Source of the DNA: an uncultured Clostridia bacterium
Lineage (GTDB): Bacteria > Bacillota > Clostridia > Christensenellales > UBA1242
DNA length: 60,812 bases
Direction of reading: 5' to 3'
Assembly (NCBI GenBank): GCA_934771475.1
Contig: CAKVMD010000006.1
Coordinates: 1-60,812 of the forward strand
Below are positions 28,301 through 35,637 of this stretch, one piece after another. The first letter of the stretch is position 1. Each line of letters opens with the position of its first letter. Made by a program: the position numbers and the translations under genes. The notes beneath the pieces were generated by a model. That model was given only the letters and a program-made list of their open reading frames with translations, had not been told where the DNA came from and ran no database searches.

Positions 28301-29462
28301 AACTCCTATATCACTCCCTACCCTTCCAAACATTGTAAACGATAACGGTATTTACAAATCTACAAAAACTTTTGGTGGTTGGTATACTAGTGAAAACTTT
28401 GATGAAAACACTCTTTTCACTTCTCAAACAATGCCAAGAAGAGATACAACCCTTTACGCAAAATGGGTTGAAACAAAAGTTTATTATCGCACAATCACAT
28501 TCGTTACAAACAGCGCTTTCACTTGCGACAGCATTACCAAACTCGCTGGAAGCGAAATAACACTCTTTGAACTTGAAGATAAAGAAGAAACTGTTGACTC
28601 TACAACAACTTATTCTCACTTCGCCGGCTGGTACACAAGCGCAGAATTTAATGAAGGCACTGAGTTTAATGACTCAATTATGCCAGACTTTGATGTTGTA
28701 CTTTACGCAAAATGGGACGTTTATAAAGTTGAAACCACCGCTTCATTTAAACTTTATCACAATGATGAACTATTAATTGAAAAGCAAGTCAAAGTTGGAG
28801 ATAAGGCAGAATTTACTCATGCTCTTGTAAACGAAAACACTAGATACTATTTAGACAAAAACTTTAATGAGCAATATATGGAAGCATTTGAAATTTCAAG
28901 CGACCTTACCCTTTATATCAGAAATAAGTATCATTTTAGTTATACCAGCGCTTATGGCACAGTAACTAACAGCGAATTTGACCTTTATGAAGGCGAAGAA
29001 ATGCCAGCACTTCCAAGTCAATCAACTTATGTTGAAGATGACGGAAACACTCGCGTAACTTACACTTTCAAAGGATACAGCGAAAACCTGACAATCGCTC
29101 CTGATAAAGATGTTAATATCGTTGCAAACTGGGAAGTAGAAACGAAACATTATTATTCAATTACATTCAATTTGAAATTATATAATAGCACGCTTCTTCC
29201 AAACGCTTCATGGAAAGATGGTGCTCCTGCCGAAATAGGCTCAGAGAAATTCCTTGAAGGAACAATCATCGACCTTAAACAAAGCAAATATCAAGTTTCG
29301 GCCGTAGCCTGGGCGACAAAAGCCCATGTAACTAAGTACACTCTTAAATCGACTACTTGGGGAACTTCCGAATGGGGTTATTCAACCAAAGGCGGAAATG
29401 GTTTTACATCTTATACTGTTACCGCAAATGCAACCTTATATGCTTGCTGGGAGAGAGTTTAA
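22317..29462 (+). CDS. Giant 2381-residue repeat protein with InlB-type C-terminal repeats
   Basis: An N-terminal membrane segment or signal (about residues 10-32, YIGYTFLYLIVSLASAYGAI) is followed by about eight related beta-rich modules of roughly 190 residues. Each shows a strand pair, then a line such as SVYLECGNLFVKF, LYFDLFGG or ILYVNAGNIAVKF, then a helix ending in a PIDKI-like turn. Residues 301-874 and 892-1465 are near-identical copies, matching a DNA duplication. From about 1974 to the end come five Listeria-Bacteroides (InlB B-type) repeats with endings such as TLYAKW. No LPXTG or C-terminal anchor is present. AAAGGAGG precedes the ATG. It is probably a cell-surface adhesin or a wall-spanning structural protein; the function is unknown. 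Confidence 0.85.
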   Translation: MRKLRKIFKYIGYTFLYLIVSLASAYGAITISTNLSSRQSAEGQGVVPAQIQAIRDNFEEAENVDLNLGVTINSGDIDSNNFSSTNIGVSAKINHKKVEVEKSNSASTLAKLADEENYKDVLSVDGTITIEMPGQSYEINICYSDDNLYFDLFGGKFRVETTNLIDSAKQLISMVGVELPDIGSIVKNEDGQFDINKILSFLSDLNELKGRRENVININLPIPDAPAIIQLITDKTYKLKTISLPLSKVSDKMSIEASGNVNYPKSVEIGARSNDDYADLTPIFGVASKVIPFAKQDILSFNASITYEGTTYNAFVSADIKNMRVMVETEYEGLNAKLIYMDKSVYLECGNLFVKFSLDDLDKVGALLEKFGINLPIDKISTIIDKVTTGKIAEIAGELNMGEFDLSTLNLDIIESISEEKGTIKVVIKDIGTISISADSEKLTAIGFNGFGVDANLEIKDAKEIALTENEDAYANVAVILPAVSDAIDFAKNKTFSANVNLKVKEIEIPLNVTLNIENGLYITASTNLYGKDVKVTVEENTLFIDVLSNKLKVSLDDKDTILEFVSTLLSKDISMPEASANLDISKIIEMVKSVLDREKTPLLVTALSVNESGELEIEAMGYALTLKTSANEISVKTKIEGISVSATVTGSNDEFVKDELNADEYTDLVDFFPIIENTTKLIQDKVAYLEINGSYNGISTNGFINLNGKIELDLTASYENITARVIFKDGILYVNAGNIAVKFNTVDLDEVAKFVKENFNVEIPYLDKISCVLESENMIDAIIALIPTDGAKVDTSKLDIEEILTNLTLNISRSLIEVGYTLNGNPLTASVNLGENNIASLGVTYSDLTASLTLHDNAHDISVSGEYVDVMTLVGYADKALEIANNGTVGFNASITYEGTTYNAFVSADIKNMRVMVETEYEGLNAKLIYMDKSVYLECGNLFVKFSLDDLDKVGALLEKFGINLPIDKISTIIDKVTTGKIAEIAGELNMGEFDLSTLNLDIIESISEEKGTIKVVIKDIGTISISADSEKLTAIGFNGFGVDANLEIKDAKEIALTENEDAYANVAVILPAVSDAIDFAKNKTFSANVNLKVKEIEIPLNVTLNIENGLYITASTNLYGKDVKVTVEENTLFIDVLSNKLKVSLDDKDTILEFVSTLLSKDISMPEASANLDISKIIEMVKSVLDREKTPLLVTALSVNESGELEIEAMGYALTLKTSANEISVKTKIEGISVSATVTGSNDEFVKDELNADEYTDLVDFFPIIENTTKLIQDKVAYLEINGSYNGISTNGFINLNGKIELDLTASYENITARVIFKDGILYVNAGNIAVKFNTVDLDEVAKFVKENFNVEIPYLDKISCVLESENMIDAIIALIPTDGAKVDTSKLDIEEILTNLTLNISRSLIEVGYTLNGNPLTASVNLGENKIASLGVTYSNITASLTLHDNAHDISVSGEYVDVMTLIGYVEKAMQFVDAGHIKALAEIVFLDNGQKVNASVQADYSSQIKLGAVISSNDIDGLDISFFVEEGVLYFNYNGLLIKIDNKAFGEILSIALEFLGIDPSTIPFLDKVDLDFNLKEEIGIDTSITDIDPMKMIKYLDYISGLYTNGNDLVISLNGKLLYGDDNAQDIIISFTSTEDSLTGIKIDNIYNSNRSRQLSAKLDIQDWTGYQGVDKSKNYVDISRASDLIKALVNMVTTKDFHIAGTFNVNGKLAGIDLAGAVKALGKNNVIPFDIRVKIVDKKPEIAIVLGEIPAVVEVNNDVPYEFGDTESGDNRFLYIYYKDEAIYIYRSETVDIMFGAGKRSYEKATKISLDRLLEDPMYYVQYSIGFTDTIINAMKESMSLASNRTTPMDYSNILKPIEIVDANSFKVSINMAEIANNPQLGIMSILFRTGTDRNNKNYVSHLEFGFDLPLKGDTVNLQLDSKNIDLVDYLDPVDMSALYEYVNSYTHAYDEEWEASKGKWTKASEKIYTIKFNSNGGNSVSDITGSYKTPISLPTLPNIVNDNGIYKSTKTFGGWYTSENFDENTLFTSQTMPRRDTTLYAKWVETKVYYRTITFVTNSAFTCDSITKLAGSEITLFELEDKEETVDSTTTYSHFAGWYTSAEFNEGTEFNDSIMPDFDVVLYAKWDVYKVETTASFKLYHNDELLIEKQVKVGDKAEFTHALVNENTRYYLDKNFNEQYMEAFEISSDLTLYIRNKYHFSYTSAYGTVTNSEFDLYEGEEMPALPSQSTYVEDDGNTRVTYTFKGYSENLTIAPDKDVNIVANWEVETKHYYSITFNLKLYNSTLLPNASWKDGAPAEIGSEKFLEGTIIDLKQSKYQVSAVAWATKAHVTKYTLKSTTWGTSEWGYSTKGGNGFTSYTVTANATLYACWERV
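23216..24937 (+). repeat. Intragenic duplication, copy 1
   Basis: The segment is repeated at 24989-26710, shifted by 1773 bp (591 codons, in frame). By eye about 1.55 kb is identical apart from one base near its start, and about nine differences cluster in the last 130 bp. Confidence 0.95.
24989..26710 (+). repeat. Intragenic duplication, copy 2
   Basis: This is the second copy of the 1.72-kb segment. Similarity stops abruptly at 26710, where the reading continues into a diverged module. Confidence 0.95.
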
Positions 29463-29467
29463 CTTAT

Positions 29468-29533
29468 AAAAAATCACGATTATAAAATCGTGATTTTTTT
29501 GTTGTTAAAGAAAACCACCAGTTTTACTGGTGG
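29468..29533. terminator. Double terminator after the giant gene
   Basis: Two hairpins follow one another: AAAAATCACGAT with ATCGTGATTTTT (29468-29500), and CCACCAGT with ACTGGTGG (29515-29533). Both have T-runs on the plus strand, and the second also has one on the minus strand. They can serve both the giant gene and minDE. Confidence 0.9.
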
Positions 29534-29599
29534 ATTTTTATTTTAAAATTTTTATTTATGGCAAAGTTCAAGTCATTTTATCGCATATTCATATTTATT

Positions 29600-29830
29600 T
29601 TACACCGGGACATAACCGAAAGGTTTTATGCGCTCGGCTGTCATTTCAATAAAAAATATGCTTTTTTCTCCGTCTTTGCGATATCGAACCTTTATATCGT
29701 TGTTAAGTGCAAGATAATTTTTGGCAATAGGTTCAATCTCCTCTTTTAACACCTCACAAACATGTTGAGGGTCGCAAAATTTATCTTCTGTCAAAATTTC
29801 TTCAAGCCTTGAAGCAATTTGATAACGCAT
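29600..29830 (-). CDS. minE: Cell-division topological factor MinE, short form
   Basis: This 76-residue protein matches the MinE core. A helix/strand stretch that stimulates the MinD ATPase (SRLEEILTEDKFCDPQHVCE) is followed by the dimerisation domain with IKVRYRKDGEKSIFFIEMT. It lacks the amphipathic N-terminal membrane anchor of Escherichia coli MinE (88 residues). AGGAGG lies 5 nt before the ATG and overlaps the minD stop codon. It follows minD by 9 bp. Confidence 0.85.
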   Translation of the reverse strand: MRYQIASRLEEILTEDKFCDPQHVCEVLKEEIEPIAKNYLALNNDIKVRYRKDGEKSIFFIEMTAERIKPFGYVPV

Positions 29831-29839
29831 ACAAACCTC

Positions 29840-30631
29840 CTAACAATGCTTTTTTAAGTTTCTGCGGATATACCCCATTAAACCACGATACTTATATGTG
29901 CAATCGAAGATCTTTTTAGAACCATTGTGCAAATTCTCGCTTAAAAGGGTAAATGCGCGAGCGCTCTCCACACTTTGCACTCTTCCACCCATAGAACATG
30001 AGGAGCCAATCGCATCATCTTCTGGAATAACGCCAAGAAGCGGAATGTTAAGTGCTTTCACTATACTTTCGATATCCATCATATCACCATTTAGAAGCAA
30101 ATCCCCTCTCATGCGGTTTACAACTAAGCCCGTAAAGCCAATATCATAATCATTTAAAAGTCCTATGACCTTATCAGCATCCCGAATTGACGACAAATGA
30201 GGGGTAACCACAACAATAGCCTCATTGGCAGGGAAAACAGCCCTATGAAAACCCGCTTCAACTCCCGCTGGACAATCTATTAAAATATAATCAAAACTTG
30301 AATCAAGGCTATCTACAACGCTTTTAATGTGTTCCCCAAGAATGCTAACTTTATTGTAGGCATGGGCAGACGGCAAAAGATAAAGTGAAGAAATTTTTTT
30401 ATCCTGAACGAGGGCTTGTTTAGGACGACATCTTCCCATTATTATATCGGTAATATCGAAGACAACTTGTCTATCAAGTCCTAATACGACATCCATATTA
30501 TTTAAACCTATATCTGTATCAACAATGGCGACACGAAACCCTAGTTTTGCAAGATTTATACCAAGGTTTGCACAGACCGTTGTTTTCCCAACCCCGCCTT
30601 TGCCACTTGTAAGAACTATTTTGCGAGCCAC
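29840..30631 (-). CDS. minD: Septum-site determining ATPase MinD
   Basis: MinD is a ParA-like ATPase that dimerises on the membrane and, with MinE, positions division. It has about 263 residues. The deviant Walker A motif is SGKGGVGKTT at the N-terminus. The signature IVDTDIGLNNMD follows, and a C-terminal amphipathic helix (YIRRNLKKHC) is the membrane-targeting tail. The start is the GTG at 30631. A GTG at 30637 in the same frame overlaps the AGGAGG site, so it is less likely. minC, which usually precedes minD, is absent. Confidence 0.93.
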   Translation of the reverse strand: MARKIVLTSGKGGVGKTTVCANLGINLAKLGFRVAIVDTDIGLNNMDVVLGLDRQVVFDITDIIMGRCRPKQALVQDKKISSLYLLPSAHAYNKVSILGEHIKSVVDSLDSSFDYILIDCPAGVEAGFHRAVFPANEAIVVVTPHLSSIRDADKVIGLLNDYDIGFTGLVVNRMRGDLLLNGDMMDIESIVKALNIPLLGVIPEDDAIGSSCSMGGRVQSVESARAFTLLSENLHNGSKKIFDCTYKYRGLMGYIRRNLKKHC

Positions 30632-30789
30632 TGCCACCTCCTATGTGGTTATTTTAGCATTTTCTATTGGAATATTTAAAGAAGTTGTTTGTCAAAAGAT
30701 AAGCCAAATTGTCTTTTATTGGCAATAAAGAATAAAATTTATTTTGTTCATATAAAACGCGCTCATTAGCAAAGGTTTATTCGCACTAA

Positions 30790-30831
30790 AAAAGACCGCG
30801 TAATCAAAGCACATTGCCACTTCGGTCTTTT
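30790..30831. terminator. Inverted repeat with A/T flanks, possible terminator
   Basis: AAAAGACCG (30790-30798) pairs with CGGTCTTTT (30823-30831). It lies between the cloverleaf-like element and minD. Confidence 0.5.
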
Positions 30832-30843
30832 CGGGTAATTGGG

Positions 30844-30950
30844 GGGCGTAAAAATGGCTTTGCACAAGCAAAGCCATTCGCGTCCCGCTAAGGGCGGGTG
30901 CGGGAGAGAGCATATTCGCTGAAAGCTAAAATGCTCTCATTTTTACGCCC
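30844..30950. other. Cloverleaf-like palindromic element (structured RNA or small palindromic insert)
   Basis: A perfect 12-bp outer stem (30844-30855 with 30939-30950) encloses three arms. Arm 1 is an 11-bp stem with loop ACAA (30853-30863, 30868-30878). Arm 2 is CGC/GCG plus CCCGC/GCGGG (30879-30902). Arm 3 is an 8-bp stem (30906-30913, 30931-30938) with an inner GCT/AGC. The arms fill almost all of the enclosed length, and the segment is much more GC-rich than its flanks. No long credible reading frame overlaps it. The strand is unknown. The remainder of 30632-31078 is AT-rich and holds only the 30790-30831 repeat. Confidence 0.65.
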
Positions 30951-31078
30951 GATTATAGATTTTTATATTTTCATTTCATAAACTTAAAGTTATTCATATT
31001 GTAGTAGTTATAATAAATTCATTTCATTATGAATCACATATAATCATTTCAAACAAATTGCTAGATTTTTAAGTTTCG

Positions 31079-32080
31079 CTATATATTATCAATTAATTTA
31101 GAGAGAAGTTTTTCGTCTTCAAGGAGTTTTCCAGCGCCCAAAATAGACACATTTTCAGCATCATCAGCAATTTTAAAAGGATATCTAAAATGTTTTTTAA
31201 GATAGTGGTCAAGTCCATTTGTTTTTGCCATTCCGCCAACAAAAACCACTCCTCCACTTATGATATCAGCAGAGATTTCAGGGGCAAGAGAAGTTATTGT
31301 TACATCAATCGTTCTTACAATTTCATCAAAGAATGGTTCAAGAACTGGAAGCAAATCATTTGATGATATTATATATGAAGTTGGAATTTTAGTTTCACCA
31401 TCAACTCCCGTAACTTCCATGTTAAGAGTGTCATTCTCGTATAGACTCCCAACCTCTATTTTAAGTTTTTCACTGGTTGAAAGACCTAACACAATCCCAT
31501 GATTATATGCAATTTGATTTGCGATTGCAACATCAACTGCTCGTCCACCAAGCCCAAGCGTTGCACCTTTGACGATGCTGTTCATGTTTATAACCGCAAC
31601 ATCAGTGTTTGCCCCTCCAATATTTGCGACAAGCACTGACCTTGTTGAACTTATACTTTTGCCCGCGCCAATACAAGAGCAGACAATGGTTGGAATTAAA
31701 GATACCTCTTTAAATTCAAGGTCATAAAGCAATGATATAAATTTATTTTTCTCTTCGGCAGTCAATCCAAGGTTTATAAGCACTAAAACAGAGTCTTTTT
31801 TCTTTTTGTGCCCCACCTTTTCAAAGAAATAGTCAAGCAGAAGTCTTAAATATTGATAATTTTTGATTTCACCATTAATGATTGGAGAAAACACTTCAAT
31901 ATTTTCACTTGTTTTGCCCATCATATTTTTTGCTTCTTGTCCAAAAGCAACAATTTTGTAACCTTCACTGGTTGGTTCAGCGGCAACAAGAGTTGGCTCA
32001 CAAAGAGCAAACCCCTCTTCTTTTACGTATATTTTGGTAAAGGAACCGCCTATTTCAATCGCATAATTATATTTACTCAT
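31079..32080 (-). CDS. Actin-like ATPase, MreB/Mbl/FtsA-related
   Basis: This 333-residue protein has the actin/HSP70 ATPase layout. The phosphate-1 loop is IEIGGSFTKIYV, the phosphate-2 loop is VANIGGANTDVAVI, and the adenosine motif is VFVGGMAKTNGL near residue 275. MreB proteins polymerise under the membrane and guide wall synthesis. This copy is clearly diverged, so cell-shape function is plausible but not certain. GGGAGG precedes the ATG. It stands alone rather than in an mreBCD cluster. minD follows about 450 bp downstream. Confidence 0.75.
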   Translation of the reverse strand: MSKYNYAIEIGGSFTKIYVKEEGFALCEPTLVAAEPTSEGYKIVAFGQEAKNMMGKTSENIEVFSPIINGEIKNYQYLRLLLDYFFEKVGHKKKKDSVLVLINLGLTAEEKNKFISLLYDLEFKEVSLIPTIVCSCIGAGKSISSTRSVLVANIGGANTDVAVINMNSIVKGATLGLGGRAVDVAIANQIAYNHGIVLGLSTSEKLKIEVGSLYENDTLNMEVTGVDGETKIPTSYIISSNDLLPVLEPFFDEIVRTIDVTITSLAPEISADIISGGVVFVGGMAKTNGLDHYLKKHFRYPFKIADDAENVSILGAGKLLEDEKLLSKLIDNI

Positions 32081-32134
32081 CTTTTGCCTCCCTAAAATAA
32101 GGTAAAGTTTAAATCATTTTCAAATGGTCAAAAT

Positions 32135-33385
32135 TTATGACAATGTTATCGCTTTGGTTATTGTGCCACCAAACAACGTGCCCGAAGGAAATGTTACAGT
32201 CAAAACATCGCCCGCATTTGCTTTTAAAAGTATATAAATAAGGTCGTTTCTATCCAAGATTTCAACCTCGTCAACAACTTCTTCCCCTCTTTCAAGCTTT
32301 ACTTTTTTGATAGCAACTTTTGACAACCCAATAGAAGAAGACTCTACATAATAACCATAATCATTGAAGGAAACGCTTGTATAATAGTTTCCATCCAAAT
32401 AGTTTGAATACAATTTTATAGCGTTTGCCTCGTTTCCATCATATCCTTTAATTCCAAGTTTTTCAAGGTCATAAACTTTATGTTCTTCACTCGTTTCGTT
32501 GTTTACTATAACTTTGTCTAGTGCTTTCATAACAGGATAAATCGCAGTTGCGCCATTAAATGCAGTTACGCCACCATCTTCATAAGTTATACCAAGAGTT
32601 GAAAGACCAATAAGTCTTCCTTTACTGTCAAACACACCGCCACCAGAATTTCCGCTTGAAATATCAGCGGTTAAATCAATAACATCTTCATAGTAGTTGT
32701 TTACCACATTTTTACCGCTAACTGTGGTGAGTGTATTTGCGTGCAAGCCAGAGATTGAACCGATACCACCAGTTGTTACACGATTTCTGTTTTGCGTATC
32801 AACAGGTGTCCCCATAACAAACACGCTTTCTCTATGTCTGCCAGTAGAATCATAATCAATCCAATTATCCCTCATTGACACATAGCCAAAGTTTTGTTCT
32901 GTGTAGACAATCGCAACATCAAGGTCTTTATTATACCACAACAATTTCCCCGAATAACTTGGATAAGTCAAATCACCATTTTCATCTTTCTTTTCAACTT
33001 CAACACTTATGCTAAACCCAGATGAAGTTGCAACTTTGTCAATTACATGGTAGTTAGTTGCAAAATAACTGCCTTTTGAAGCGGTATATTCATTTTCAAG
33101 AGATGTGGTTTTATAACCATTTGAAGCAATGCACACCCCCGAGCCCCATGAGACTTCGGTGAGCGAATAACTTATAGCAATTCTCGTTATAGCACCCGCC
33201 TCGCTATACTTATCAGCAATAGCATAAGCGTCCATATCGGCGGTTATATCATCGGTCAAGCATTGCGTTGCGCTGTAAGTATAGTGTCCCTTGAAAAATG
33301 GGATAATAAACTCTGTGCAAACATACGAAAAACTTAGCACGAACACCAAAGTGAACACCGCAAACCAAAAACCACTTTTTTTCAT
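32135..33385 (-). CDS. Membrane-anchored trypsin-like serine protease (HtrA-like, no PDZ)
   Basis: This 416-residue protein has an N-terminal signal anchor (about 5-28) and a chymotrypsin-fold domain with all three catalytic residues. His is in ATNYHVID, Asp in NKDLDVAIVY and Ser in SGNSGGGVFD. The last ~120 residues form a separate beta-rich domain rather than the PDZ domain typical of HtrA. It probably acts on extracytoplasmic proteins. AAGGAG precedes the start. ppx lies 100 bp upstream. Confidence 0.85.
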   Translation of the reverse strand: MKKSGFWFAVFTLVFVLSFSYVCTEFIIPFFKGHYTYSATQCLTDDITADMDAYAIADKYSEAGAITRIAISYSLTEVSWGSGVCIASNGYKTTSLENEYTASKGSYFATNYHVIDKVATSSGFSISVEVEKKDENGDLTYPSYSGKLLWYNKDLDVAIVYTEQNFGYVSMRDNWIDYDSTGRHRESVFVMGTPVDTQNRNRVTTGGIGSISGLHANTLTTVSGKNVVNNYYEDVIDLTADISSGNSGGGVFDSKGRLIGLSTLGITYEDGGVTAFNGATAIYPVMKALDKVIVNNETSEEHKVYDLEKLGIKGYDGNEANAIKLYSNYLDGNYYTSVSFNDYGYYVESSSIGLSKVAIKKVKLERGEEVVDEVEILDRNDLIYILLKANAGDVLTVTFPSGTLFGGTITKAITLS

Positions 33386-33484
33386 TAAAACTCCTTATGA
33401 TTTTTTTGCCCTATTTGTCTTTATTTATGCCTTTACGCTTGTAAAGTATCCTTTAAAGGGGCGAAAATACATTTTTAAGTTTGT

Positions 33485-34966
33485 CTAAATTATTTGAAGG
33501 CTTTTTTTGTATACTTTTTTGTAATCAGAGGCAACCTTCATCCCCTCCAATATTTCGTAAGAAGCGTCATTTTCAGTTACAGTTTTCATTATAATTGAAT
33601 CGCCTAAAATATCACAAACGATATCTTGTACGACAGCCTTACCAGATGCATTGAGTGCAACTGCAAGTTTGACAATAACGCCAAGTTTTCTTACAGCATC
33701 CAAATCTTCCTCAGTGAGGATGCCTTTATATTTTATCCACTCGTTGAGAGAAAAGTCATCAAGGTTTTGGCAAAGAGCGATAAACCCTGCAATTAAGAGT
33801 TCACGATGAGTTGCGCCATTAATGCCACAATTTACAATCTTGTCCACGCTATACTTTGTAAAATCTTCGCTGTTGGTACTTTTCCCTGCATCATACATAT
33901 ATGAAGCAATCCTTAAAGGCTTAACATAAAATCTTGGAAGTTTGTGCATTACTTTAAGTTGCTTAAATAGAATGAGAGACATATTGTAAACATCCACATT
34001 TATTGAAAATTCGTCCTTTTCAAACTCATAATAGTTATCAAGAGAGTTCGCAAGTAAGTCATTAAATCTTTCCTGATTTTGAGACAATACATTTTGATAA
34101 AGTATGCCCATTTTAAGTGATGCATCGGAAATTGTGATTTCGCTTAGTCCAAGAGTCTCATAAACCGCTCTTATTATAGCGCTTCCCCTTGCAATTTTGT
34201 CGGCGTTCTCATTTCCAAGCCCTTTAATCTTTCTAATTTTTTCTCTGTCAAGCCCCTTGATGAAATCATAAGCGCCCAAAGCAGACTCTTTGGTCAAAGG
34301 ATAGTTGTTATCTATATCAAGTGGATAGCGGTCAAGTTTCTTTGATATTCTACCCATATTGATAAAAGGACTTCCCACACCAACAATTTTGCTGTCTTCT
34401 TCAAATAAGTCTTTGGCATTTGCAGACAAAAGTTCACCTTTTACAATCGTGCAAACCTTATCCATATCCTCTTCTGCGCCTTCTGCTCTAAACCCTAATG
34501 GCAAAACTGCATTTGCAATAATTGCGCGACGATTATACTTTACAAGATAGGTTCTATATGCGCCGATGTAAACAAATACACCTTTCGCGTTATCAATCGA
34601 ATTAACCACTCCGTTAAACATTGCTTTAACAAAATCTTCATCATTTAAAATCAAGAAATTGAGGCCAGTATTGTTGTAGATTTCATCTAAAAACCCACGA
34701 TAATTTCTTGCACGAAGAATAACATTGTCTGCAACAGCAAATATTTTGCTCACGCTGTGCTGTTCAATCATCTTTCTGTAAATTTTAAGAACAGACAAAA
34801 TTTCAGCCTTTGTTTTTGGGCTTAAAAGTTCGTCCCCAGTGATTTCTTTGCCCACTGGGAAAAATTGTTGTCTTTCCATGCAAAGTTTTTCTTTTCCTTC
34901 ATTTGTAAGAAAAATTGATAATTTGAGTGCTGATTCGTTAAGTTCGATAATTGCGATTTTTTCCAT
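33485..34966 (-). CDS. Ppx/GppA family phosphatase (exopolyphosphatase-like)
   Basis: This 493-residue protein has two actin-like subdomains (about 1-300) typical of Ppx/GppA and a C-terminal helical HD-type region. The first loop reads IAIIELNESALKLSI. That differs from the usual DxGSNS motif, with Glu in place of the common Asp. Family members hydrolyse inorganic polyphosphate or pppGpp. The altered loop makes the exact activity uncertain. TAGGAG precedes the ATG. A small ferredoxin gene is directly upstream. Confidence 0.8.
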   Translation of the reverse strand: MEKIAIIELNESALKLSIFLTNEGKEKLCMERQQFFPVGKEITGDELLSPKTKAEILSVLKIYRKMIEQHSVSKIFAVADNVILRARNYRGFLDEIYNNTGLNFLILNDEDFVKAMFNGVVNSIDNAKGVFVYIGAYRTYLVKYNRRAIIANAVLPLGFRAEGAEEDMDKVCTIVKGELLSANAKDLFEEDSKIVGVGSPFINMGRISKKLDRYPLDIDNNYPLTKESALGAYDFIKGLDREKIRKIKGLGNENADKIARGSAIIRAVYETLGLSEITISDASLKMGILYQNVLSQNQERFNDLLANSLDNYYEFEKDEFSINVDVYNMSLILFKQLKVMHKLPRFYVKPLRIASYMYDAGKSTNSEDFTKYSVDKIVNCGINGATHRELLIAGFIALCQNLDDFSLNEWIKYKGILTEEDLDAVRKLGVIVKLAVALNASGKAVVQDIVCDILGDSIIMKTVTENDASYEILEGMKVASDYKKVYKKSLQII

Positions 34967-34974
34967 GACTTCTC

Positions 34975-35142
34975 CTATTTAATCTCTATTGCTTCAACTG
35001 GACAACTTGCCTGACAAGCGCCACATTTAATGCATTTTTTAGTATCTATTTGTGCTTTTCCATCATTTGCGAAACTGATTGCCTCTACTGGACATATTGC
35101 AACGCAAGTCCCACAACTAATGCACTTATTTTTGTCTATCAT
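34975..35142 (-). CDS. 2[4Fe-4S] ferredoxin, clostridial type
   Basis: This 55-residue electron carrier begins MIDKNKCISCGTC. Two full cluster motifs are visible: CxxCxxCxxxCP at residues 7-18 and again at 37-48. These are the eight cysteines of a classic clostridial ferredoxin. The ribosome binding site GGAGG lies about 9 nt upstream. The gene ends 9 bp before ppx, so they are probably co-transcribed. It fits an anaerobic lifestyle. Confidence 0.93.
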   Translation of the reverse strand: MIDKNKCISCGTCVAICPVEAISFANDGKAQIDTKKCIKCGACQASCPVEAIEIK

Positions 35143-35202
35143 AAAAAAGACCTCCGCTGATTAATAATAACATATTTTTATTATTTTGTCTAGCAGAGGA
35201 AA

Positions 35203-35637
35203 TCACTTTTTTGCTTTCTTTTGCCCTTTTTGCAAGGTTTTATGACTTTTTTTAGAGGCTTGACAACCAAACAAACTTTTATAGGCTTGAAAAACTGCCA
35301 AAATACACAGGAAAACACCGAAACTTTGTCTTAAAATTTTGCTCGGCAAGTAACCCGCTAAAAGCGCGCCACCGCATGAAAAAATGAGACCGCTTAGGAT
35401 GATATAAAAAGTGCCTTTAAGGGACAAAAAACCATTTTTATAATGAATGATAAGAGCCACCAAACTCATAACCAAAAAAGATATTAAATTTATTCCTTGA
35501 CTGAGGCGCTGGTCGAGTGAAAAAAATATGGTCAAAATAGGAATTAAAATTGTTCCTCCGCCCATGCCCATTCCCCCGAAAATTCCGCTAGAAAAACCCG
35601 AAAGAAAATATAAAAAAATTAGTAAAAAATTGCTCAT
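35203..35637 (-). CDS. TauE/SafE (TSUP) half-size membrane protein A
   Basis: This 144-residue protein has four predicted membrane segments and the glycine-rich motif GIFGGMGMGGGTILIP of the sulfite exporter/TSUP family. Full-length members have about 250 residues with two such halves. It overlaps the neighbouring half-size protein by 4 bp, so the two probably form a heteromer equivalent to one full transporter. The substrate is unknown. Confidence 0.8.
   Translation of the reverse strand: MSNFLLIFLYFLSGFSSGIFGGMGMGGGTILIPILTIFFSLDQRLSQGINLISFLVMSLVALIIHYKNGFLSLKGTFYIILSGLIFSCGGALLAGYLPSKILRQSFGVFLCILAVFQAYKSLFGCQASKKSHKTLQKGQKKAKK

Noticed and set aside
30716..30913. 65-residue frame over the cloverleaf-like element
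   Set aside because: It lies across the palindromic arms, has no ribosome binding site and a composition unlike its neighbours.
30844..30950. Insertion sequence remnant
   Set aside because: No transposase fragment and no clear target-site duplication; an unexplained palindromic element is the safer description.
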